A stretch of 64,000 nucleotides of DNA from Dactylellina haptotyla (Eukaryota > Ascomycota > Orbiliomycetes > Orbiliales > Orbiliaceae), in contig CM062380.1 in NCBI GenBank assembly GCA_031310005.1, forward strand, positions 1,054,001-1,118,000, given 5' to 3'. A program made the translations under genes and the position numbers. The notes under the pieces are model-generated. The model saw only the letters and a list, made by a program, of their open reading frames with translations, was not told the origin of the DNA and did not search any database. Shown here in pieces: positions 48,063-58,884 of this stretch; the first letter of the stretch is position 1; every line of letters begins with the position of its first letter.

Positions 48063-49152
48063 TCAGATTCTCTATCATCGTCTAATCGAAAGTTTTCAAC
48101 TTCTTAACCTTTGTTCGCAGACAGAAACCTCAGATTTCAATAATACAGAAACAGCGCTGAATGGAAACATCAGTAACACTTGATTTAATCACCTATTCTC
48201 AACCCTTCGATCGTTAGAATCTCAGTCCACTGGAGCGGCAATACCCCCTTTCAGGCTACATCACGAACCTGGGCAATAGTAGCAAAATGGAATTCGTGTA
48301 TTGTGCCGCAAAAAGTCTCCAACATTCTCCATTTATAAAAGACCGTAGCTTGTATTGTAAATGTGACTCTCCAATCGTTTCCTGTTCGTAGATAGCAGTT
48401 TTTACGAACAAACCATACATGCTTTCCTTTCACACCTTAGTGCGTAGTTTGGCAACCTTTTGCGCACTTGAACTGGCCGTATCCTACGCCCTGACTATGG
48501 TCACACCTCCAAGAGCGCAGTTATTGTCATGGCTTGAATCGATGAAGAGGCTTGTGGCCATAGCAGGACGGCCTGCATGTTCTACCCACCAAGTGTGCAT
48601 GCCATGTTCCTAGCCACACTCCGAAGACTGGTCGCGCGATTGTTTGATGTTCGTTACGTATCGAACGCGAATGATCGGATAACCCCCGTCATTCCCTTTT
48701 ATTGGCCTAGCACCTACACGATTAGATTTTGGTCACTGCAAAACGATCTTTAAATTATCGGAAAAACAAACAAAATAAGAACCCAAGACTGAGCGGGAAA
48801 AAGGGAACAGCAAAGCAAGAGAACCTCACGACGAATGTTTCGATGGAAGGTATAAATGCGAAAAGGATCCAAGACGGAGATCTCCCCGCGTAGAATAATT
48901 CTGTGTTCCTCTTGGCCTCCATTGTTGCTCTCACAATCTTGTGCCAAACTTTGAACTATATACAAAATGTGTGAGGGATCTCCAGGTCAAGATAATTGTT
49001 GTTTGAGAATGATTTCAATGCATTCAGTCAGGGGTATTAACCCACATGGTGAATAACAGTCCGATAATTTTCCAGCGCCAAACCAGTATAACTCCCCTTG
49101 TGGCTGTTAGGATTGAATAGGTATGGGACAAATACACCCCTCCAAATTGCGT
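48063..49152. other. Spacer with one doubtful open frame
   Basis: No supported gene. A 64-codon frame at 48419-48613 (plus) follows a TTTATAAAAG box by about 75 bp. It has a mildly hydrophobic N terminus (VRSLATFCALELAVSYAL) and a Cys-containing end, so a small secreted protein is conceivable, but nothing else supports it. Confidence 0.35.
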
Positions 49153-49590
49153 CTAACTGCTAGGCCCTTCTGTAACGATCCCGCCTGGCCCAACCACGCA
49201 ATCAACTGGAGGCACACAACCTGGACCACACAACTTCATTTCGTGGCGGTCATTCCAGCAACCGCAAGCAGAATGACCCTCATAGTATTTACGTCTGGCT
49301 TTGGTTGAAACCGGAAACCCATCTGGGTCGCTATCAGAGGCATTGCCAGTTTCCGTCAAAGATTTTGGTTTCTTTTCCCCACCGAGATACAGGAGACAGT
49401 CGGAGCCACCATATATTCTAGGCTCACGAGAAATTAGACGGCTAGAGCCCTAGTTCTCGTTAGTAACAGAAGATAAATGAGATAATGCTTGATATAATAG
49501 AGCGCGGCGGATTTCGATAGAAATGTCAGTAACTCATAGGAGAGAAGGTCAGCATACTTCACCATATTGGTTTTGATTTGGGAAACACAT
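49153..49590 (-). CDS. Small CGC-motif protein C, 109 residues
   Basis: Exon 1 (49590-49558) is 11 codons, MCFPNQNQYGE. A 108-bp phase-0 intron (GTATGC donor, TACTAAC branch, AACTAG acceptor) leads to exon 2 (49449-49153). Exon 2 contains EPRIYGGSDCLLYLGGEKKP, which matches the IFGNSD...GG..KP of protein A. The C-terminal half has YYEGHSACGCWNDRHEMKLC followed by GPGCVPP, close to A, plus a further tail with CVVGPGGIV. Genes A and C share a 16-bp identity over the CGCWN codons. No signal peptide. TATA box about 208 bp upstream. Function unknown. Confidence 0.75.
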
Positions 49591-49795
49591 GTTGGTCAAA
49601 AACTTGATATGGGTTCTAGTTTAAAATGGAGCCTAAGATGTGGTTGCAGAGGTATATATTTTATGATTTTTCCTTCGCTCCCAAGGTTTAGTATAAGATT
49701 ATAAAAAGGTTGCCCTTGATTTGAATACTCCGAGTCAGATAGGATAGGATGGTAATAAGAGGGATACGATTGAAAGAACATGATGGGAATCGCCA

Positions 49796-49806
49796 GTATT
49801 TATAAA
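49796..49806 (-). promoter_or_regulatory. TATA box of small gene C
   Basis: Minus-strand TTTATAAATACTGG, preceded by a run of T, about 208 bp before the ATG. Confidence 0.65.
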
Positions 49807-50708
49807 AAAAAAAAATCTGGACTTTGAAGGAGGGAGAAAGGCCCTGGAAATAAAATATCTCGGCACAATATCCCAATGTTTCTGATAATTGGTTCTCGAG
49901 TTGCAAAACGGGCCGGGGGACTTTGCTTGAGCTATAGCATTGGACGTGGATATGGCTTATGAGTATGGAAGCTGATCCCCCATTTGCATTTACTCGTTTT
50001 AGCACACTTGACGCGATCGGGAGTATCCGGAGTTACCAAAGTCTTAATAGAAAGTAGGATCCGCTTTACACAGTCGTGTAGTACCCAACTTTCGATTTCT
50101 GACTCGTCACATCTTTTATGATAACGCGAGTTCTGACATGTAACTGCAAAGCCGGAGTTATGTGATAATGCAATCGAACGTCGCAGACACGGCACATAGG
50201 GAGGGTATTTTAGTTCATTTCCCTGTTCAGTGAGCTGATATCAATTATTATGGTTTGCGGTGATGTCGATGTCACAGGATCGATGAATATTGGACCTCCC
50301 TCGATTGCTGAGCCCTGTTGGCTACCAGCAAGGCGAATATTATGTGATGCGATAGAGAAACTTTTACTTTGTTCTCAATGAAAATTTCTAAAAGTCCGAG
50401 AATTCATGCTCAGGTGCTAAGGAAATAATTTCATACTTGGCAAGATGTCATCACCCTCGCATCCAATGCTAGAAGCTTCCATTTTGCAGATTTATAGATG
50501 CGGGGAGCCAAAATGCTGCAGTTTATGGTCTTGCATGTACATGTACACACCAAGTACTCCGTATCAGATACTTCTGAAGGTGTCGATGATAGATAAACAC
50601 CTCCATTATAATACTTTTCTCTGCTTTTTTCTTTTTGCTTCAGGTCCTGGGGGGTCTAACAGAGCACGGGGCCGGGAAGTAGGCTTTCCGGGCCTGCAAG
50701 GCTCAGGC

Positions 50709-50756
50709 GGTTCGAATTCGGGGGGTTCGGGAAACAAAAAACAAAAAACAAAAAAA
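50709..50756 (+). repeat. B-box-like motif followed by (CAAAAAA)n tail
   Basis: GGTTCGAATTC resembles the internal B box of tRNA-derived promoters and is followed 15 bp later by three CAAAAAA units. A tRNA-derived SINE end would look like this, but no A box or target-site duplication could be recognised. Confidence 0.25.
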
Positions 50757-53700
50757 TGCAATGCATAATGTGCCTCATGCATTTAACCCTGCGCTCGACA
50801 TAAAAGAAAAGTCTGAGCTCTCGAATTTCCTCGAAACCGTTCGTTGGGATTCGCAGAAACGGCAGAGCTTGAAGGATCCAGCCGGCGAGGAAATGGAGAC
50901 GCAATTGTTTGCCCCAAAACAAGGAAACTTTGGCAGCCTTCAGGTGCGCATACAAATATACTCAGGGTTTTGACGGAAGGGACTGCGGAACGGGTCCAGT
51001 TGCGAATAAGCCCACAGCACAGACCCCACGACCATAGTGCCATAAAGTTATATTGTAGACGCCTAAGCTTCAGGCAGAGTTCTCGATTATTGTTCTCAAT
51101 AATGAGAAAAGCATAGAATAAATCAGACCCGAGCCCTCACAGCCGAGTCTTTTGCTGTTCTCCTACATCACGAACAGCCACACAAATTGCTATGCGCTGC
51201 TCGCCCTCTAGCCGAACTGGCCAGCTGGCATCTCAGATTTCGTCTGGATCCTTTGATAACCTTCAAAAAACCTGCTCAGATCCCTGTCTTCGCACATTGA
51301 ATGCTGTAGACACATCTGTACGTGCATGAGCTGCAGCATATCACACCCACGCCTGCGTTCTGCTCCGCCAGTGTACCGCGGGGCGAAATATTACGTATGG
51401 CTATCGAAGCACTCTTATCGTATGCAGTAAATATCCAGTCTTTCGCGCGGAGCATTCTGATTTTCGTCCGTCTAAATTTCCCAAAACCGAGGCGACAGAG
51501 CCCTTTCTCCTTAAGCTTCTACATGTCCAGCAAAAGGTAGAATCCCTTGTTCCAAACAAGAGGACTTATGTAGCACGAGATGGCAAGAGCTCGCATCACA
51601 GAAGCATATACTTCCAATTGGTAACCTCCTGCACTTTATGGTACAACAAGGTCCAGATTGCCACCGGCTTGGTAAACTTGCTTCTATGCCAGAATTCACA
51701 TTTCCAAAGAAAGTGTTGTGACTTGTGGTAATTGACTTCCCAAAGGTGGTATATTTTAGCGTTAGGAGCCAGTGATCTGTCAAAAGCCAATGTAGCACGT
51801 TCGCCGACCGAGAGATTATATTTGCTGTCATTCGGATAGTACTCATTGGTGGCGTTGAAATCAACTGTTTTAAATAAAATGAAGCAGAACGTTTGGTTCC
51901 TAGCAGATACTGAACACGACAAAGTCGAGAACCTTATGCCATTCGCGTGTTGGGAAAGTCTGAAGCTGTGATCCGTGAGAAAGAAACTAAGCTATTCGAA
52001 ATAGGAAATCGGCTAGTGTCATGTGACCGGTCCGATATCAGAGTTTCTCAACTATCTTTTGATTCCCGTATTATCGGAGTCTTGCCGTTTTCTGTCCATG
52101 GCAATTGCCGGAACCGCCAAACGGCAATCCGAAAGTTCGAGCTTCAGGAACCCTCGGCCTGGATCTAGCTTCAATTTCTGAGACACAGGGCCGACATTTA
52201 CCAACACATTTACTCTATATAGCTATGGCTTGTTAGATTTTATTGATTTTGAGATGATAAACGTCTATGTTGGACAATGAAGACGATGGGATTGATTCAG
52301 TAAGCATGGGCTGGCAATAGGTGTTGCAATATAGATTTCCGATAAAATATTTCCGGTTTCCCTTTCTATAGATATTAATACTGTATTTTCGGGTGAGAGG
52401 AATATATATTTAAGACTTGCGAGAAACACCTAGCGATCCTTAATAGCAGCGTATCTCACGATATTAACTAGATCCAACTCGATCGAGAACCTCTCTGACG
52501 TTGGAATTAAGTTAACCGAGCTGTTGCCTTGGAGGATCTCCCGACAGCTGCATGCCTTTATCGAAGAAAGGGGAAGATATTTATTGATTGACTAATATGC
52601 AAACCGGCCGTCAATGCATATTTAGGCTCCTAGGGAACTTTTGACCCCATGGGCGTCCTACGGAGGTAGTGCTGTCCCCGAAAAACCAAGGGGCTCTCTC
52701 ATATCTGGTGCGGTCCCATACCAAGTTGACGAGGGCGGGCCTTAGCGAACGAAATGTTTTTGGCTCGCATGCCGCGGCTTTCAGTTTACTAACAGAGCAG
52801 GGATAATGTCTAGCTCGAGAGACTTACTTAATGATAAAAGAAAACTTAGGCGAATGCATACATGCATCCATCTCGCCGGCGTTCTAGAGTAGTTGCATTA
52901 CATTCGGGCTGGTGAAGATACCGCCGTTGAAATGTCTAGGATTGCTTTGGTTCTTTCCAGTGCTCTGGGGGCGCTTGAGTCGCATTTATCATCCCTTCCC
53001 ACCAACCTGCACGGCTTCTCGTTTTCTTAATTCATTCGCCATGCTATTTGGAGGCCAGAGGCGGCGAAACATCGGTGATGGGAAAATATTTAGGTCTTCA
53101 TCTGTTCCCGGTACCTACCAGCACGGTCATGGGTGGGTACATTTGTGGGAGATTGTCAGGACTAAACCAGGACGGTCTGTCCCTGGTTCTCCCGGGTTGC
53201 CACTCCATGGGCATCATCGGAGGGTTGCGGGCCTCGATACTTGCTATTTCTTCAAGTTTGTGGGTTAGCACATATGCATCCCAAAGTAATAGCAGTATTG
53301 TAGTATTCTATCGATTGATAGAAGTCTTAATCGAATTAAAACCTTCGATATCGGCAGACCAAAATATTAATTACGCAGCCTTAAAATGCCCGTTAATGTA
53401 CGGGCGTGGGATTTTTGTCCCAACTAGATCTTATAAGCCGACGCGATTCGATGGAGTGAGGCGCATATGCCCGGTAGGCCAGGCAAGAAGAATGAGACCC
53501 AGCTAATGTATTGCCACATAGATCTGCTGGGGCCTCGAGGCTTTCTTTAACCCGACAGGCTCGTAGTCATAAAGAAGCCATACTATCTGGAGATACCTCC
53601 ACCACTTCTATCCATATCATCCTGCCCGGTTAAATTTACGCGAGACAATATTAAAAGTACGGGACTCTTTGTTCAAACCACCCGTTTAATGAAAATTTAC

Positions 53701-56564
53701 ACAACATTAATGATGTCTGCCTCCATGTGCCAATCCATCCTTTGCATAGCCCAGACGCGATGTTTGATTCAAAGATTAAAACCCCGCATGCGGCGGCCAC
53801 ACCTGTCGGCTATCACCTCAATATGGTGGTTTGCTGGGCCTGTTGTACGTGTGCATGAACTCCATACTTCTACTTACCCAATTAGAGCAAGTATGGAGTG
53901 AATCCACGGAGTCCCGTTGCAGGCGTATCACAATTTCGGACATAGTTGTTGTGCGAGCTCTGCATTTTTCATCAGCTGAGAGTTGGCTGCTACCTCATTT
54001 CAAGCGGGACACTGCATGTTCAGCTGTCAAACAGGCCTAACAGATATAGTGGTGTGCAGGCAGAAGCGAAAGGGTGCCCTCTTCATTGAAGTATGAAGAA
54101 TTGGGCGTCACATATGTGAAAGCCGAATTTTCCTCTATTGCCTTCCATGAATTCCACTCATTACCAACGAGAGAAGGGAATTGAATTGGCTTTGTAGATT
54201 ATATTCTATAAAAAAACAATCAATAATTGGCGGCCGTCTCCTAGCAAGAGTTTAACTAGGTACTGAGAATTACTAAGTAAACAATGACAGTCACTTTCAT
54301 AAGTCCCAATTCGTGGAAGTCGAGGAATGTTACTCAATCAGGCGCAAGGGGTATTCAAGAAGGAAATGCAACTTACCCTGAGCCGATACTTTGCCTTTCA
54401 CGTCGACTGTCCGACATGTACATGTACATATTCCAAATTTCATTTTTCAGAGCAGATTTATGCTAAGCGCCCGTGGGCTTCCCCACATATGATTTGCTGT
54501 CCTTTGTCATGGGCAAAGCGTTCAGCAAAAACCCCATCAACAAATTTGTTGTGTGTTCTCTTGACGAGTGACGTTCTGCCCATTTAAGGTTACGGCCCGC
54601 AAGTTAGCCGCAAGTGCTGGCCTTATATTATTGCGACACGATGTCGCGAATCTGTCAGAAATAATACTATGGGACTATTATTGTTTACTTAGCTACTCCG
54701 TAAACGGCTAGTTTGGGGCAGGATTTGTTAGAGCCTCAGCCGGCCAAATCGGCCCGGAACTATAAAGTCTTTCGTCCATTAATGGTTATCCGAGTCATGC
54801 ATTGGATTTTTAGATGCACCTCGAAGCCCTTCTATCACATTCGAATATTCTATTTTAAGACTCTACCACATGTTTCTCAGAAGGATATCTTGTGGCGGCA
54901 ACATCGCTACTCGGATCTAGTGATCACTTATGCTGTACATTTTCACTTTTTAGCACCTCCCACGGTATCGGAGTCATAGTTAGCGGTCATTCGCCAACAC
55001 CTGCGAACTCCCTTTCAACGTGTTTAATTCGTAAGAGCCATTTGGATTTCGAGGAATGGATACTCTCCAAATTGGATGAGAGGTTTGTCTCCTTGATCTA
55101 GATGTTCAAAACGATAGATATGGTTACTAATTACCCTGTCGCTTGCCTTTGAAACAAATTTAAACTCTTGAACAGGATTATAATCTTCTCAGGGCAACAG
55201 AGCTGCTTTCATCGCCCTTCGAGCTTCTAGCTGTTTAGCGATGGTGGTATGGGGCAAATATCCGGTGCTTTTAAGAAGGGTGCAAGGTCTTGATCCATGA
55301 GATAAGGTCGTAAGACCCCAATATATCCCGCCCTTCGAGGTTGTGATACGCAATCAAATGCGACTCATGAACTCGTGGGTTTCTCGAACCTCTCCCCGTT
55401 TTCACCTTCGACTAAAATTGCAGGTGGGCGAAACCTACCCATGCACCAAATGGGGGAGGCGACTTTTAAGGGGCATCATGAGGACGTGTGACGTGATTGA
55501 TCACCGCAAATGATTTGCACGTCGGGAATTTCATTTCCTGCGTCTACCGGTACCTGTTTTATCACTGGCATATCTCTGACTTGGCGGAAACGATATGCTT
55601 TCAACCCTCCAAGCTACCCCAATTTTGATTTGTCGAATTGATCACGAAACTCAGTTACTAGATGAACTAGCCTCCATGGGACAGGAATCGTTTCCTTTCC
55701 GATGATGAGACTTCACTGCTATCTCTTATTTATGGAGGCATTTCACCCTTGAAGTTGGTAGTTCACTCCACACACGAGATGATGTGCCTGGCAGTGAATC
55801 GTCTGAATAAGCTTGAGGCGGCGTGACCATTGACCAAGCCACGAAGGGGTCCTGTTGACGCTAACAGTGTAATCCTCGCGCCCAACGGATTTGCGACCCT
55901 TCTTTATTGAACTTCTTTCCAATCAGCACGCGCGAGAAGGGCACCTCACGTGGGCTCTGTTTGGTTTTGGCGCAGTGTATGAGCCGGACCGCGTGTCAAC
56001 GCACGCTCATAACCCGCTCCCAAATGCCACAGTACTACTATCCACTGCTGGTCACTTTGAGGCAAAAGGGAGGTGAAAGGAAGAGAGGCAAACCCAGCCT
56101 CCTCGTTTATCCCTTTTACAGGAAAGTCGCGTGGTTCTCTTTCCCGAACATTTGCCTATTCCCGTGAAATTATAGTGAGCAACCGAGGGAGAACAGGCAA
56201 CAAACCCAAACTGCCTCAAGTCTTTCGAATTTCCCCTATAAATCACAGCATGGACAAAGCCATTTCTTGCGAGATAAAAATGACTGCCTTTTTGATATCT
56301 CCTACTTTTGTTTTGCAAGAATTACCACTTTATGACGATGTCCGATTCTAGTTGTTTTGATCCAGGGAGATGCGGTGACCGCGTAGAATTGTATACACAT
56401 ATCAATGCCCAGCCGAGACCCAGTTTTCCTACGATATAACATTCGGGAGCTTTTAATTTATGTCCTCTTGATACGAACTTCTTTTATTTTAACTGTTTCA
56501 AACCTTTAGACCTTCTACCGCAACGGCTTGGTTGTGAGACTGGATTCTCGTCACCCTAGTTTAC

Positions 56565-56593
56565 CAGCCTATCAGCCTATCAGCCTATCAGCC
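56565..56593. repeat. Tandem octamer CAGCCTAT, 3.6 copies
   Basis: Three perfect CAGCCTAT units and a partial fourth in intergenic DNA. Confidence 0.9.
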
Positions 56594-56876
56594 CGCCATA
56601 ATGAAATTGCTCGGATATACACCCATAACAGCGCCGTCACCAAGAGGTAGCACTATCCTCAGTACAGTCTATATGCCAACCGATCTACAGATATATGCTA
56701 CTCCCTAAACATTATTTATTCAACCTACGTCGACACACAGTCGTAACTTAATATCCTACTGGGACATGCTTTTGGTTATGCAGGGAGCCTGAGCAGGATC
56801 CCAAACTCTTATCAAATAAACTTGGAATATGATACAGGTACACAGCATACGCAGATGCTCTCATTGATCCTTGGCT

Positions 56877-57644
56877 TCAGTAGAACCTCCCTCGAGTCGC
56901 GACACCATACTGCAGACTTCGTTCTTTAAACCTCACGCTAGTCTCCGAAACCGATATATTCTCCCTCACAGCGTCCATCCCCTTCCCCGGATTATCGGCC
57001 AAAGTCCACCTTCCAATTGGTCGAAACTTGATCTTCCGCTGCCCGCTCGCTAAACCCAAATCCGACAACAATTTCGAGCTCTCGATCTCCCTTTTCAAAT
57101 TCCTAGCGATCTCCTCCACGGCCTGTCGTACCGTTATGTCATCTTCCTTCTCTTGCTTTCCCCCATCCCAGAAAAAGCCTCGAAGAATCGGCTTGCACGC
57201 CACCGCTCCAATTCTAAACTTCATCCTCTTTTCAACTTTCCGCGCTACCCCACCGCTACCGTGGTCACCACATTCTCCGGTCTCGGGCTTCTGTACAGGC
57301 GGCGCCTCAGTAAACAACGGCTCGTCCAAGAACGGGCAATTCGTTATATCAAACTTCATTGGTTCCCTCTGATTGTGGTCCTTCCAATAAAATAACGTAT
57401 ATTTTATAATCTCTCCTCCCCGCATTGTACACCTCATATGGCCCTTACTAGACTCGACTAGTCGATGAGTCTCTACATGGCATGTTTCGACGCGAGTGTA
57501 TCTCTTCTTCCGGAATTGGCGTTGATCTAACAGTATCTGATGCCACAAGGTACAGACCATACCAGCCAAAATCTGGTCGTTCGAAGAGAGGAAAGCAAGA
57601 ATTTGGTATTGTAGTTCCACAGGAAGGGATAACAACGTCGCCAT
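56877..57644 (-). CDS. F-box protein, same family as the gene at 5378
   Basis: Intronless gene of 255 codons. The N-terminal F-box is LPVELQYQILAFLSSNDQIL with CTLWHQILLDQRQF; downstream are LFYWKDHNQREPMKFD, ITNCPFLDEPLFTE and DDITVRQAVEEIARNL. The order of these blocks matches the F-box protein at 5378-6257 (LLF, CPFLNEPAF, EDVTVMDLL). A probable SCF adaptor whose substrate region is of unknown fold. The two copies differ in intron content (one versus none) and are diverged, so the duplication is old or they are members of a larger family. Confidence 0.8.
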   Translation of the reverse strand: MATLLSLPVELQYQILAFLSSNDQILAGMVCTLWHQILLDQRQFRKKRYTRVETCHVETHRLVESSKGHMRCTMRGGEIIKYTLFYWKDHNQREPMKFDITNCPFLDEPLFTEAPPVQKPETGECGDHGSGGVARKVEKRMKFRIGAVACKPILRGFFWDGGKQEKEDDITVRQAVEEIARNLKREIESSKLLSDLGLASGQRKIKFRPIGRWTLADNPGKGMDAVRENISVSETSVRFKERSLQYGVATRGRFY

Positions 57645-58884
57645 TGCTATTGTCGCGCACCCCTCTCTACCGCTTCGCTCGAATTGGCATAAAGTTCAAG
57701 GACGACCGGATTTGTGAAAGCTTACTGGTTGTGTTTCCCGCGTGATGTGTTAACGTGTTGTATTTTGCAGTCAAGGTAGGTGAGATTCGACGCCTTCTCC
57801 GGCTATTTATCGGTCTGAAGCGGGGACAGTCAGGCTCCTTATGAGTGGCCGTGCAGGTAAATTTAACCTCTACTTGGTGGTTAGCCAATGCTCGCGTGAC
57901 GTGTTGATTTATATTCGTCAATGGGCCCTGAGAAAGTTGGAGGGTACTCGATCGATTTTATGTGCCTGCGGAATCGATCCGGCAGATCCTAAAACTTTGT
58001 GTGACCTCCCTTTGTATTAGTAATTTGCCTCGGTTGTAAACTTTGGGTGCTCAGATAGTTTATTTGAACTCCGATAACTTGAATGTTTTGGACAACCCCG
58101 ACCTATGGCAGTTAAAGAGATCGTAGCTAATACTATCTTGTTTCGACTTTAGCAATTTAATGAATATGAAGTAACAGTGAAATTATTAGCATTAAGTTCA
58201 TATCTAAGATGGGTAGCGATATATGTTAAGTAGAAATATAAGGGTAGAGACACGCCAATTGATCAGCAAGAATATTCACAAAAGAGATTATTTTGAAAAC
58301 AGCATTCACCGACAAAAAATAACCGGAACCGACTCGAAAAAACAAACTCCTTGCTGTTTGGTATTCAGATCCCCAATATATAATCAATAGCAAAGGAAAC
58401 GAGATGGATAGACGGATGAAGTTTGAAAATATAGGAGATATCATAAAAAGATAAGCTCGCCGCAAAGTACTTGCGACAGCCAAGATATATCGCATAGACA
58501 TGATATATATAACGAGACAGAAATGAAGACATGATAGAAATGTATATGAATATGAGGAATGATATGTTCAGAAAGATCCCGAGAAACCGTCGCTTCGTAA
58601 ACAGGAATTCATGCTCGTGATGATATGTAGAAGCTTCTCAACGTGTTCCTTGACAAATGCAGACAAAAAAAAACAAAAACAAGACAAAAAAGAATGAAAT
58701 GCAAGAGTGATATCGTATACCGCTGAAACTTGCCCAAAGGTCAAAAGACCTTAAAATTTGCACCAAAACAAACCAAAACCAAATGATAACTCATGACACC
58801 TCCCCATGCCATCCCACCTGGAACTAAACTATAACCAAAAAAAGCAGTAAAATTCAGACACTATAAATCCCATCGTATCCTCCC
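57645..58884. other. Intergenic: F-box promoter and BUD2 3' region
   Basis: 1.2 kb. A-rich DNA from 58250 to 58880 on the plus strand looks like the long 3' UTR and spacer of the RasGAP gene. No gene seen. Confidence 0.5.

Larger units (their letters stand above)
49591..56876. other. Large gene-poor interval
   Basis: 7.3 kb without a gene I can support. Open frames at 50761-50973, 51947-52168, 52912-53506 and 54284-54466 (all plus) lack recognisable domains, and most overlap frames on the other strand. Recognisable items are the TATA box of gene C, a (CAAAAAA)3 tract next to a tRNA B-box-like motif at 50.7 kb and a tandem octamer at 56.57 kb, listed separately. Confidence 0.45.
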
